Below, piece by piece: positions 13,308-25,060 of a DNA stretch of 64,000 bases. Position 1 is the first letter of the stretch. Each line of letters begins with the position of its first letter. This stretch comes from Calliphora vicina (lineage: Eukaryota; Arthropoda; Insecta; Diptera; Calliphoridae). The DNA is taken from assembly GCF_958450345.1 (NCBI RefSeq), contig NC_088782.1, positions 98,238,358 through 98,302,357 on the forward strand. Reading direction: 5' to 3'. A model generated the notes under the pieces. It had not been told where the DNA came from, made no database searches, and worked only from the letters and a program-made list of their open reading frames with translations. The position numbers were made by a program, and so were the translations under genes.

Positions 13308-13999
13308 TTTTTATTGAATTGTATAAAAAAATTATTGGGAAAGTTGATAATTTTTTATGTTCTTCAAATAAGTGTCAAATTAACACCTGCTTTAGGGGCG
13401 ATAGACTGCAGATGGTTTATAATTGAATGGATGTTTTATTCGTTGGTATTTAAAAGTTTTAACAGAAATTTAAAAGGCATTAAATCAAGGATTTTATTGA
13501 AATAACTACAAATTTATTTATTATGAAATGAGTACATTACTTGCGGATAATTTGTGGTCATTGTTTTGAACGCATTGAACCAATGAATTGTGAAAGGAGT
13601 AAATATGATTTAACTTGTGTCAGTGTGACAAATACTTGACAATTTATCAATGAATTTTTAACAAATTTTCTAAAGACATATTATGTGTTAATCTTAATCC
13701 AATTTGGCCGGTATAATAGCCAAAATCGTAAAAGTTTATTTGTCCTAGTTCTTTGACTGGTCACAAAGAGTTCAAAAGGTGTCTGGTGACAGGTGACACA
13801 TATCTTTCATAACTAAAAACTGACCATAACCCCCAAAGAACTAGTTACGTAACTAGTAACAATGACCCCATACTCACCACTTGGATTGTAACCGAGTAGT
13901 TTCTCGATTTTCCCTCTTCCAATAAAGAAAATTTATTTTTTTATTCATTTTGATTATCTTTAAATAATTTCGTTCCTACAGCACCGAAAACAACCTACT
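13308..13999 (+). other. Intron sequence and duplicated flank
   Basis: No gene. The part from about 13912 to 13999 (cttccaataaagaaaatt through accgaaaacaacctact) occurs again inside the next element at about 14211-14322. Confidence 0.5.
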
Positions 14000-14490
14000 T
14001 TAAAGCTGGGTTTCCGCATACACCGTAATCGGACCCGATAACGAAAACTGAAACTGAAATACGTTAGTATTCGTCACCGTCTCGTTTCTGAATTGTTTTC
14101 CTTTCAGTTGGGTGCGTTGCGGCATAAAACCGAAACGGAATTATTTTTTAATTTTGGATGTCGCACCACAAATAGAATTTCATTATTTTTTGACAAAATC
14201 TGTTATTTTGTCTTCTTCCAATAACGAAAATTTATTTATTTATTAATTTTGATTTTCTTTAAATTTGAAATAAAAAAATAATTAAAATAATTTCGTTCCT
14301 ACAGCACCGAAAACAACCTACTTGAAGTTGTTTTCGTTCCGACCCCAAATGACTGGTTTTTCGTTACTGATCGGTGCCGTTTCGTTCCCAATTTTCGTTG
14401 CCGATTTCTGAACGAACTTTTTTTTCGATGCAAATGTATTGAATTTCGTTTTCGGTGCCGATTACGGTGTATGCGGAAACGTAGCTTAAA
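14000..14490. mobile_element. TIR element with GTTTCCGCATACACCG ends
   Basis: Left end taaagctgggtttccgcata and right end tatgcggaaacgtagctta form inverted repeats of about 30 bp (through caccgtaatcgg). The interior is rich in cgaaaacgaaacg-type motifs and includes a second copy of the left flank. No transposase is present; the superfamily is not assigned. Confidence 0.7.
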
Positions 14491-14590
14491 AGGGCCAGAC
14501 AATTTTTGTAAAAATAAAACAGAAGTTTCCTCTGTTTTGCTAATACCCGTCGCATAACAATTAATACTCACTGATAGGGTTCGACCCTAC

Positions 14591-15440
14591 TATACCCTTT
14601 GGAAGCAGAGTCATAAGACCCTATACTCAGTTTGGCGATTTCGGTGACCAATTATTTTTTATGGGCCTCCAAAGAATCTGAAAATCAGTGGGCCCACAAA
14701 GCTCATAAATATCACAACTCTATAAAGCTCATAAATATATAATTCCGTTTGTAATTTCTACATTTGTCATTTCCGACCCTATAAAGTATATATATTCTGG
14801 ATCCTTATAGATAGCGGAGTCGATTAAGCCATGTCTGTCTGTTGAAATTAATTTTCTGAAGACCCCTGATATCTTCGGGATGCAAATCATCAATAATTCT
14901 GTCAGACATGCTTTCGAGAAGTTTGCTATTTAAAATCAGCAAAATCGGTCCACAAATGGCTGATTTATGAGGAAAAAACCAGGACAACCTCGATTTTTTT
15001 TACCTATTTTTGACCTATATCTGGATTACTAAGTCATTAATATAGACAATATGGATATCTAATGACAGATATTTCAAAGACCTTTGCAACGACGTATATA
15101 AGACCATAGTAAGTTGGACCTACACTGGGTCAAAATCGGGAAAAATATTTTTTAACCCGAATTTTTTTTCACTAAAAAAAAAATTAAAAAAAAAAAAATT
15201 TTTTTTAAATTTAATAAAAATAATTTTTAAAATTTAAAAAAAAAAAATTTAAAATTTAAAAAAAAAAAAATTCAAATTTAAAAAAAACAATTCGAAATAT
15301 TTTGTTTTCCAAAAAATGAAAAAAACTGCAAAAAAAATTAATTTTGTTCACTTAAAAATATTTAAAATTTTTATTTTGAAGTATAATTTGGTGAGGGTAT
15401 ATAAGATTCGGCACAGCCGAATATAACTCTCTTACATGTT
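14591..15440 (-). mobile_element. DINE-1/HINE-like element
   Basis: It carries tataaagtatatatattctg, then atggatcct-type and gagtcgattaagccatgtct motifs, a short gtctgtctgt tract, an A/T-homopolymer core at 15160-15300, and the head ggtatataagattcggcaca ending in the aacatgtaag complement. It is the same subfamily as 57337-58017 and 63241-63900. The left end is worn. Confidence 0.75.
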
Positions 15441-16614
15441 TTAAACTAAAATTCCTTGTTCCCGAGTATAGCCTTCCAAGGTTAAAATGTCCCAAATGTC
15501 CCAAATGACAGCTCAATTCTTGACATTTCCTCGTTTGACAGTTTACTTCATAACCTGAAATTTGGCCACCATTTTTTTTATAAAAACTTGCTATTATTCA
15601 AATATGCCAGCATTTGTGTGAAATTTAATCTCACATCCATAAAAATTTTGTTTAATTTCAACAAAGAATTTTATAAATAACCTTAATTAGCCTACGGCTA
15701 GACAATATTAAATTAAAATTTTCAAACAAACAAACATTCATACATATTTTAGATTTCATGTTAACAAATCATTAAAATATCTCTATTTAATTTCAATGTT
15801 CTTTTCTATTTTTGTTTTTATTTTGACATTTGTTAAGGAAACCACACCACTATATTTTTGTCTACTACAATAATTTTCTGTTCTTTTGAGCGAAAATTCA
15901 GCAAATTAACACGTTCACACTGTTAATGAACTAAAGAATGGCTGTGGCCAATTGGTCGGTGGTAGTTTTTGCATGGCGACCAAGACAATTGCTCCTTCTG
16001 CTTCTACTCAGATTGAGGGGCTTTGAACATCCACGCAATAATTTGTGTAAATATTGTACAAAGGAAAAAAAATAAGGTCTTTGTCGTTAATAATTAACCG
16101 AAAGCAAAAGAAACATTTGTAATTTAATTACAGCAAAACTAATTATTAAGAAAGTGTGGCATGCAGACAGCAGGAGTGTGTTTTTATTGGTTTACAACAA
16201 AAGGACAAGTGAAGTTTGTTTAAGAGAAAAATAAAAGTTGTAAAATAAATAACAAGACGATGACCAAAGGAATTAACAAAGATAGGAGCAGTAAATTGTA
16301 TAAAGTTTAGACAGTTTAAAGAGCTTTGAAGCAGTGGTCGGCAATCATAGACAACAGGAGCCTTACATGATCGTTTATTAATCTGTCAACAACACGAATG
16401 ACAATAAAGTTCATAATAATTATCAAATAAGTGATAAAAATTGCAATCAATAAATACAATAGTGAAAAAGAGTGAATAGCATGTTATTGTATTCAATATT
16501 TTTTTATCACTATATGCCGATTACTGCTTTCTTGTCTTGGGCTCGTTTTGAACCCAAATATATTAAAGTTTTATCATAATCTGAAAATAGATACTAATAT
16601 ACATTTAGATATAT
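15441..16614 (+). other. Intron sequence, no gene
   Basis: Non-repetitive intron for the most part. The block 15940-16025 (atggctgtggccaattggtc and after) is GC-richer than its surroundings. A gcagtggtcggcaatcatag motif at about 16330 recurs diverged on the minus strand near 32000 and 48320. Confidence 0.4.
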
Positions 16615-17423
16615 GGGGGATTTCACGTCAAGTGAACCAACTTTTAAAATCGATGTCTTCCGATCGGGATGAAATTTGCACCGAGGTTAGACCTAAGCTT
16701 TCTTTTGAGCAAAAAGAAAAGTTTTAAAAGGGCCCTTTTTGGAAAAAAATCGATTTTGCCAAAAATAAATCAAAAATTGTATATCTTGTGTTAAAAAACA
16801 TTTATTTTGCTATATATCCTACTCGCATCCCACTAAGCGACCAAATAGGTCTTATAGGAATAGACCCAAGCTTTCTTTTGAGCAAAAAAAAAAAAATTAA
16901 AAAAAGGGCCCATTTTGCAAAAAAAAAGTCAAAAATTGCATGTTTTTTTTTCAAATAAAATTTTGAAAAAAAAGACACCAAAGTTTTTGATTTTGCAACA
17001 AAAAAAAGTAAAAAATTGCCTGTTTTGAGTAACAAAACATTTATTTTGATAGATATCGAACTTGCATACCACTACGAGACCAAATAGGTGTTAAAGGAAA
17101 ATATCTAAGCTTTATTTTAAGAGAAAAAAAAAAACAAAAAAGGGTCCATTTATAAATTTAATATTTATAATATTAAATTTTTTTTATTTTTTTTATATTT
17201 TTTTCGAAAGATTGGAGAAATAGCTATCTAAACTATTTGGGACACATTTTGCTAAGAACAAAGTTACATGGATGAGAAAAATCACATGTTTGGCCAAAAT
17301 GTCAAATTTTGACCCCCTCTAAATTAGAGAGTTCTGGACCGATCTTGTTGAAAAATTGTGTCTGAATTACTATCCAATAGGACATCGATTTTAAAAGTTG
17401 GTGCATTTGACATGAAATCCCCC
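16615..17423. mobile_element. TIR element, GGGGGATTTCACGTCAAGTG ends
   Basis: gggggatttcacgtcaagtg at the left is answered by a tgaaatccccc end at 17423; the inverted repeat extends about 45 bp to aaaatcgatgtc. Both sides are flanked by atat, either a 4-bp target duplication or part of the repeat. Inside are three diverged copies of a unit with ctaagctttcttttgagcaa and agggcccattttg. A second, 5'-truncated copy lies near 34085-34793. No transposase is seen. Confidence 0.75.
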
Positions 17424-18090
17424 ATATTTATTAACAAAACTTTAATATTAAAATCTAAAATAGCTTGCATTACACATTTCCTCAAATTCTGTAACATCTA
17501 GAGTACTTAGGAAGTGGTGAGTCATACTGGCAAGCAGTTGTTATTTCAATAATTTCAACATAATTGTATCTTTATATACATTTAATTTAAGTTAAACATT
17601 TCCTAATTGCAATTCAATCAGTAAAAACAATTTATAACCAACAATATTGTTTATTTATTTTAGCAAACAAATATTTATATGTGAATATATCTTAAATTCT
17701 TTAAAATTTAAATACTTACACTTAAAACAAACACATTCGTACATCAATCCATATATTTTTTTTTTAAAGAAAACTCTTTCCTTCTTCTTAATTTCCTGTG
17801 GCCAACAATTCTCAAGACTCAACCTATTATTTGGCCTCCTCTACTCACTAACTGTGCTGTTGGGATCATCCATCCACAACAACATTGATTGAATTTAATT
17901 ACCACCCATTGGTTACACTTAGGAAACACTAGGTAAATTGATCATGATGACGATGTTGTAGATAGATATAGACATCTAGATACGACTACATACATTCAGT
18001 GTTTCTCCTCCATACATTAGCTTTCGTATATCTTAATTAATATAAATGCTACTTGCACAATTGTACAATAATAAATTTTAATGCAATTAA
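17424..18090 (+). other. Intron sequence, no gene
   Basis: A+T-rich sequence; the 17647-17892 ORF has no recognisable feature. Confidence 0.4.
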
Positions 18091-18239
18091 AACAAGTAAG
18101 AGTACTATATTCGGCCGTGCCGAATCTTAAATACCCTCCACCTAAATATGATGGTATAAAAGCTGAAATAATATAACAATTGTTAGAAAGACTAGTTTAC
18201 GCAGTAGATATTTTATTTCAAATGTACAAAAAATTGTAT

Positions 18240-18440
18240 CTAATTCAGCAATTTATAACTGAAATTCCTATTAGAACGTTTGACACAGTTAATTATTGTC
18301 TTTTAATTGAGAAATTGTCGTCTAAATTTAATTGTTCTAAATCTTCGTGTAAATTATTATTTTCTTACATAGGTAACCGTAAACAGTTTGTTGGAACTGG
18401 GTTAAACGATCTACAATATCTGAGTGTCAAAGTGGCGCAC
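18240..18440 (+). pseudogene. Reverse transcriptase fragment within the DINE-like copy
   Basis: The reading frame gives FDTVNYCLLIEKLSSKFN and SYIGNRKQFV, the segment after the first catalytic Asp of CR1/Jockey-type LINE reverse transcriptases (compare AFDTVNHxLLxxKL). Only about 60 codons remain. Immediately after it, gcgcacagtggtatgag resembles the end of the MITE at 59831. Confidence 0.65.
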
Positions 18441-20399
18441 AGTGGTATGAGAAAAAAAAGAGGGAAATAAATTTGTAACTTCTAAACCCTTAATCCGATT
18501 TTAATGAAATGAGTTTAAGTCTGGACCTCAACATTTTTCCCTTTTAACCTCAAGTGAAGAAACAGAGTATAAAAAAGGGTATACAAATATATTTAGACAA
18601 ATTTCAAAATATTTGGTTGTGGGACTTATGTGTTAGCTATGACCTATTATCGTTTGATTGTTATAAAATATTTTAACGTGATTTTTATGTATTTATATGA
18701 GAGCTGGTGCCAATTATGGGCCAATATTCACAAAATTCAGTATTATGATTTTTGAATACAAATTACTGATCTGTATACTATTTTTATTTAATATATGGAT
18801 GCTATGACCTATTATGGTCCTAAGTATTTAAGGGCTATTTTTGTAGAATTTCATATAAACAACGCTATTAACAAGAATGGATCTTATGTGGAAGCTATGC
18901 CGAATTATGCACCAATATTTAAAAAATCTTGTAGTACGATTATTGGATACAAATTACTCATCGGTGTAAAATTTTGGTTGAGTGTAGATTTTTATGGATA
19001 TTTGTGCAGGGTAATGTGTTTTCCTGAAGTAGTTCTTATATGGAGGTTATGACCAATTATGGGCCTATCATCATAAAATTTTATACATCGATTTTTGTAT
19101 ATATTGAATAAATTTGTTTTGAATTTCAACCTGATAACTATATTTGTAAGAAATTTATGAGGATATTAGTGATTTTCGGGAGTGGACCTTATATGGGAGC
19201 TATGGTTAAATATGAACCGATATTCACAAAATCCAGAAGTATGATTACTGGATTCAAATTACTGGATCTGTGCGTAATTTCATTTTGATATCGATATGTT
19301 TTTAATACTTTTTAAGGTTAATATCTTTTTTCGGAAATGGGCCTTATAGGGGAGCTATGACCAATTATCGGCCAATCTGCATAAAATTTGGTACAGTGAT
19401 ATCTATATATATGAGCATAAATTTTGTCGAATTTTAGCATGATAAATTTATAAGAGATTTATGAGTACTTAACTGATTTTTGGAAGTGGACCTTATATGG
19501 GAGCTATGGTCAAATATGGACCGATATTCACAAAATCCAGTAGTATGATTTCTAAATATAAACTATGGATGTGTTTGAAATTTTGTTTTGATATTGATAT
19601 TTTTTAGATATTTATGTAGGTTATTGTGTTTTTCGGAAGTGGTCCTTATATGGGAGCTATAACCAATTATCGGCCGATTTTCATAGAATTAGGTACAGCG
19701 ATTTTGGTATATATGGGGATTATTCGTGTCGAATTTCAACTTGATAGCGATATTTATAAGACATTTATGCTTATTTAAGAGATTTTCGGAAGTGTACTTT
19801 ATATGGGGGCTATGGTCAAATATGGGCCGATCCACGAAAAATTTTGTAATATAATTTTTTTTACCACGAAACTTATTTTTGCTGAATTTCATGTGGATAT
19901 TCATATTCTGTAGGCATTTATAGACCATATAACCATATTTCGGGAAGAAATTTGTATGGGGGCTAGGAGAAATCTTGGACCGATTCTTATAATTTTAACC
20001 ACAGTTACTCCTTTTATCATAAAAGTAACGAGTGCAAAATTTTATGATATTACCTGCAATATATTTACAAAAAATGTCCAAAAATATATGAAAATTATCA
20101 ATTTTTTTTTGAGGTTGTCCCACATTTTTATTCATAACTTTGGTTCCACTGTACCGATTTTGCTGATTTTCAATACCAAACTGCTTAGGAGAATAATAAA
20201 CATATTTCTTGCAAGTTTAACCATTTTGTTTGCCTATTTTGGACGTGAGCGTGTTTTACACAGACAGACAGACAGACGGACAGACAGACGGACATGGCTA
20301 AATCGACTTAAAATTTCATAAGGATCAATAATATATATACTTTGTTGGGTCGCAGATGAATATTTCTCAATGTTACACACGGAATGACAAACTTATATA

Positions 20400-22068
20400 C
20401 ATAGCTGTAAATTGTGAATATTTTTATTCAAAATATTTCCAAAAACTTAATTATTTTTGAATTTTAGTTATATTTGAAAAAATAAATTTATATTGAAATC
20501 ATTCTATATTATTCAAAATAGGATACTAATTAAAATATATCTATTTAGAATATAAATCATTAAATATTATTTGATTTCATTAGAATACGATATTAAATTA
20601 ATTATACTTAAAAGTTTTGAATAAACATTTATAAAATTATAATAATATTATTAGTATTTTAGTAACAATAAGTTGTATTTTATTTGTTATGTAATGAATA
20701 GATTTTAAAATATTCTAATCAATATGATATCATGTAATTATTTTCAAATTGTATTTTTATAGTAAAAATTAAATATTAATTTAGTTTATTCAACTAGATA
20801 TGAATAAAATACTATTTTACTTATTCGAAAATTTGTTGATAGATTTTATTCAAAGCAATTTTCTTTGAATAAATTTATTTCTCCAAAAAAAGAAAAATAT
20901 TTAAATAATCAACAAAAAATGTTTGAATACTTTTTTATTCATAGAAATTTTCTTTGAATAATTTTATTTGTGAAAATAAAGTCAAATATTTTAACAACAA
21001 ATTTTTGAAAAATTTTATAAAAAAATATTTTTGTTTGTGAAAATGAGCTCGGACGATAAAGATTTTTTGTCCGAGGATTATGAAAAAGATCCTTAGTTTG
21101 CTATAAATAAACAAAAGCAATGCTCAAAAATAATTCAACGATATTTTGAACGTCTAATTTCGCTTGCAGGGTTATTAAATAGCCCTAGGAGGAATGCCAT
21201 GTAAGACGATCATTTTGAACAACTAGTTTCTTTAAAAGCAGTTTTTAAAAATAATTCATGAATTTTGTTCTTCACAATTTATTATTAATAAACCTCCAAT
21301 TGAAACCATTAATCTGTGTCCATATTCTAGAGATAATCAATGATTTTTTTAAGTAGAAATTTATAACCGATTTGTTGAAAATAAATAATAATAATAAAAA
21401 AAAACTAGGGTTCCAATTTCCCGGAATTTTTCCATTCCCAAACTAAGAAAAAACAAGTTAAATCTGAAAAAAATTTGTAATTCGTTTTGAAAATAACTTT
21501 TTCAACTCAGAATGCAATCAGAAGACATTTTACATCAGTATTATTGTGAAATAAAAATATTCTTTAACATTTATTAGAATTATTTCTATTCAGTAATTTT
21601 TGGAAAAATAAATTTATTTGTTTCAAATTTGTGAGAAATAAAAATATTTCTAAAGTTTTATTAGAATTATTTCTATTCAATCATTTTTTGTTTGAATAAT
21701 TTTATTTTTTTGTGTTTTGTTTGAATAAATAATCCAAAGAAATTAGTTGATTTTATTTGTATCTAAATGAAATAAATTTAAATTTTATTCAACTTTGTTT
21801 TATTTGAATATATAAAATTTTACTATTTTCTAAAAAATATCAATATAATTTAATTAAACTAATATAAAATGATTTTATTTATAATTTATTTGGTTTTAAA
21901 AGATATAAATATGCATAAATTTAATTGTAAATATTATTAATAAATTAGACAAATACTATATTTAACTAATAAATAATTTGGAAAATAAATATTTGTAATT
22001 GGAAACAAAAACTAAAATAATATAAAAAATATTTATATTTTGTATTTTATTCACAAGTTACAGCTATG
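20400..22068. mobile_element. 1,669-bp DNA transposon relic, hAT-like target duplication
   Basis: It begins catagctgtaaattgtgaat and ends attcacaagttacagctatg: 21-bp terminal inverted repeats with one mismatch. The 8-bp duplication cttatata flanks it at 20392-20399 and 22069-22076. The uninterrupted copy at 43650-47418 has a single cttatata there. Eight bases fits hAT (or P) transposons; the ends do not match the usual hAT terminal consensus closely, so the family is open. The interior is very A+T-rich, with no transposase frame except a possible 17-codon start at about 21041. Confidence 0.85.
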
Positions 22069-22114
22069 CTTATATATACCCTCATTCACCACTTATGGTG
22101 GTGGAGGGTATAAA

Positions 22115-22761
22115 AAACAAACAAAAACACAAATGCATATTTAGTTATTTCTTTTCTGTTTTTTTTTTTACATTGTGGCTGCACCACCCAGACAGTAAAA
22201 GATTGAATCAACAGAGTGTGGTTTGCTTTAAAATTTTATATAGGAAATTGAAATTAAAAAAAATAGGAAAACAGCAAGAAATATAAAACTAAATTAAAAT
22301 GTATTGGCTTATTTGTAAATTTGTAAATGTTTTTCAAATTACAAATCGATTGATTTAATTTGTATTTTCATTTCTTTGTACAATTGCATTTCCTAATATA
22401 AATTGTTGGGTGTTATTAGATTTTTAATAGTATTTAGGAGATTTTATGAAATGTAATCATCAGTTGGATTATTAACGAAAGAGGTGTTTAAATTATATTA
22501 GATATTTTGCAATGGAGCTGTAAATTAGGTTTTATATATCGTTTTTTTGAGATATAAGACCACGATTATTTGAGAGTGTTAATATTAAATGACCTGTCAA
22601 ACTTAATCTATATTTCGAGATTGATGCAAGCAATCTGCAACAACCTTTATTTAATTATTTTACTTCGGTAGCGTTTTAGTGTTATACCACCGAAGGAGGG
22701 CGCTGTGATAAATATTAGTTATTAGTAAACTAATAATTATTATAAACTGATGTTGTTGATT
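22115..22761 (+). other. Intron sequence, no gene
   Basis: A+T-rich. The part 22660-22760 may be the body of a tRNA-headed SINE on the minus strand (see the next entry): ttcggtggtata and cgctaccgaag occur there. Confidence 0.35.
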
Positions 22762-22847
22762 GGCAGCGGCTGGGAATCGAACCCAGGCCACAAATACCAT
22801 ATCATGCTTAATGATCAAACGCGCTAACCAATTAAGCCACAGCTCCC
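22762..22847 (-). tRNA. tRNA-like sequence, probably pseudogene or SINE head
   Basis: On the minus strand, tggcttaattggttagcg fits the A box and ggttcgattcc fits the B box of RNA polymerase III type-2 promoters. The T stem ctggg/cccag is perfect. The acceptor stem pairs only about 5 of 7, and a 7-nt loop ttaagca (anticodon AAG if real) closes a 4-of-5 stem. Length and spacing suggest a class II (Leu/Ser-like) origin. No TTTT terminator follows within 50 bp, so a working tRNA gene is unlikely. Confidence 0.5.
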
Positions 22848-23775
22848 TCGAATGACATTGACATAATCTGTCAAAATATCTGTATGATCCGAAAAATCTA
22901 AATTTTTAGACAATTTTTGACGATTTTCTTGGTGTATTAATCACCCACGTGTTATTATAGTTATGAAAAATGATCAATTTCGAATAGTATGCCATCATAA
23001 ATGCTCAAATAGCTCAACCGGAAATATATTTGATTTTCGGTTTTTGTGAAATATCGATAATTTTTGGGTTATTTACATTATTTGTCAAAATTTCACAGTA
23101 CTACCAAACAAATTAAATAAAATGCACAATAAAGATTTCCAATATTTATGAAACCATGTAACTAATTTGACAACCTCTATTTGGAGTTTTTAAAATCCAC
23201 AAGTTGTTGCGAAATACACTGGAATGCAAACTTTTGCCTGAAGGATTCATCATCGCTGTTACCTACATTTAGCTAATATGATACAATTTATTTCAAAATG
23301 ACTAAATATCTAGAATATTTTCTGATGAGTACTTTTGGCAATTTTATCTTACTTTGGCACATTTTAGACACCAATTTGCCACTAAATAGATTACCTAAGA
23401 TGTATAAAATAACCAATTGCACTACGAAGAGGACATACGTATCAAATAACCCAAAAATATTTAAGTTGAAGTCTGCCAAGTCACTAGACATCTAAACTAT
23501 AGACTTCTTAAGTGGTTAATGTAGAACTGAGCAGTATTCGCCACTTTGTTGAAATCGTCCCGGTTTTATATTCAATTTCACACCGCCAGAAGTCCCTAAT
23601 CATGGCTTTGTATTGCCCATCTTTGATAGAAGTGCTGTTTCAATGTTTTTGAATTTATTCTCTCTCGACCACAGCAGCCACATTCTCCTCTATATGCAGC
23701 ATACGACGACGAGGACCTTCAACCTTTCCAGCTAATATAAATCAATATCCCCTACTCATACCAAACATTGTGATG
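22848..23775 (+). other. Intron sequence, no gene recognised
   Basis: The overlapping ORFs at 23288-23495 are shadows of each other. 23,540-23,775 has more balanced composition and may be retroelement 3' sequence, but no domain is readable. Confidence 0.35.
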
Positions 23776-24560
23776 GAACTATAAAAATAGATTATGGGAG
23801 AGAGGAAAGAGGGAGTAGTGTTTGTGGACATTCGATTCGAAGTTTTCTACATTGAAAATTACAGGAAAAACTTCAGCGGGAAGTTTGTTCCACATACGTA
23901 AAGTACGGCTAAAGAACGAATTTTGAGCGTTCCACTGGATCGTAAAAGCTCCAAAATAGACTACATGGGAGTTGTATTCCATTTTTGGTCGGATATAGGT
24001 GGTGTACATAGTGAGGAGATCAGATGGAATGAAGTAATTCCTACACCGTTTCAGAAAACCGAGACCAGAGGTCCTCACATTGCATTCTCATGCCCAGAAC
24101 ATCAAGAGCGTCTGATTCCACTGAATATTGAGCGTTGAAAGCAGCCCTATTCTTATGACCCCATTCAGAGATTTTCATAAGGTCCCGATTATGGGAATCA
24201 CTCAGTTTTTGCCTCATTTCTCAAATCTCCGACAGGCTTGGTCTGGAACTAAATGAATGTGGATGACAAATGTTGCTGTCATCTGCAAAAGAATAGATAT
24301 ACAGAGAAAACAGATTCGTAGTGGCAACCGAATTTGTTGCCAATCGAATAATTTGGTTGCTACAACTGAAATTCTTCGTTATCAACTCACTTTCTGGTGA
24401 TACAGCCGAAAAATTCTATGTGTGCAATAATTCGATTGGCAACAAATTCGGTTGCTACTAAGAATCCGTTTCCTCTGTTTAGGATTGGATGTTTGACGTA
24501 GAAGGTGTTAGAAAAATAAGGAATAAAGTAGGAGAGTAGTATATAGCATTATATCTGGTT
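23776..24560 (-). pseudogene. LINE fragment, C-terminal part of reverse transcriptase
   Basis: Minus-strand frame GLGFLKRCRNYFIPSDLL, then MYTTYIRPKMEYNSHV, and later RMWNKLPAEVFP and NVHKHYSLFP. This is the thumb and C-terminal tail of a Jockey/CR1-type LINE protein, closely similar to the longer copy at 60586-61790. A MITE at 24300-24479 interrupts it, exactly where the 60.6-kb copy is uninterrupted. It is 5'-truncated with an internal deletion. Confidence 0.75.
24300..24479. mobile_element. CACAGAG-end MITE, copy 1 (TA target)
   Basis: 180 bp: tacagagaaaacagattcgt at the left and a cggttgctact...cctctgtt end, inverted over about 50 bp including gcaaccgaatttgttgccaa. TA duplications lie at 24298-24299 and 24480-24481. 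The paralogous LINE at 61360 reads gaatagatagggttgg, giving the empty site. TA duplication suggests Tc1/mariner-type mobilisation. Confidence 0.82.
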
Positions 24561-25060
24561 ATAGCTTTTCTATGTACATAAGTCTGTCATTTCGTTCGTA
24601 GTTTCTCAAATATTTATATGTGATCCTATAAATTATACATACAGTGAGCCTCAAAAGTAAATAAACACCAAAAATTATTTAATTTTTTTTTTAAGATAAT
24701 GAAAATTCTAAAATTTATTCCTCGATTCAAATAAAAAAGTTTAGGTTTGTTGGAGATTGAGCTGAATAATAGATTCGATTCTGAAAAAACAGATTTAAGT
24801 CGGAATATAATGATTTTTATGATCTTAAAAAAATTAAAAAAATTCACTGGTGTATACTCACTTCTGAGGTTGTGTGTAAATATTGCGGATTCTTATAAAT
24901 AGTGAAGTTGATATGACTATATTCGTCTCTCCGTATGTTGGTTGAAATAAACTTTCTAAATGCTTTAGTTATTTTACTGTGTCATATCAATTTATCCGAG
25001 ATATAGATTCGTGCTTAGTTATAAGTAAAAAACACGATATTGGGAAATATGTATTTTAGG
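24560..25060 (-). mobile_element. Decayed DINE-like fragment holding a Tc1-type MITE
   Basis: gcggattcttataaatagtg, gaagttgatatgactatatt and gtctctccgtatgttggttg recall the ggatccttatagatagcgga / gtcgattaagccatg / gtctgtctgttg order of the copy at 14591. The MITE at 24642-24876 sits within it. Confidence 0.5.
24642..24876. mobile_element. Tc1-type MITE, copy 1
   Basis: 235 bp between TA dinucleotides (24640-24641, 24877-24878). The left end cagtgagcctcaaaagtaaa is answered by a cacttctgaggttgtgtg end. The inverted homology continues through the tttttttaagat stretch towards the centre. It pairs with a second copy at 55695-55927. Confidence 0.8.

Larger units (their letters stand above)
18091..22114 (+). 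mobile_element. Long DINE-1/HINE-like element interrupted by a 1.67-kb insertion
   Basis: The head is aacaagtaagagtactatat with the cggccgtgccg palindrome. The core from about 18660 to 19970 is an array of about ten diverged ~155-bp units, each with cttatatgggagctatg and a caattatgggcc-type half. A gacagacagacggacagaca tract follows at 20264-20292. The hairpin tail tataccctcattcaccactt...gtggtggagggtata is at 22076-22112. The tail is separated from the body by the insertion at 20400-22068. A reverse transcriptase scrap lies at 18240-18440. Confidence 0.8.

Noticed and set aside
19956..20321. 121-aa ORF, plus strand, with a close copy at 43767-44131 on the minus strand
   Set aside because: The matching ORF lies in the sister DINE-like element; similarity is explained by the repeat, and the end is the translated cagacagacgg tract.
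22762..22847. Functional tRNA-Leu gene
   Set aside because: Acceptor stem has two mismatches and no T-run terminator follows; kept only as tRNA-like.
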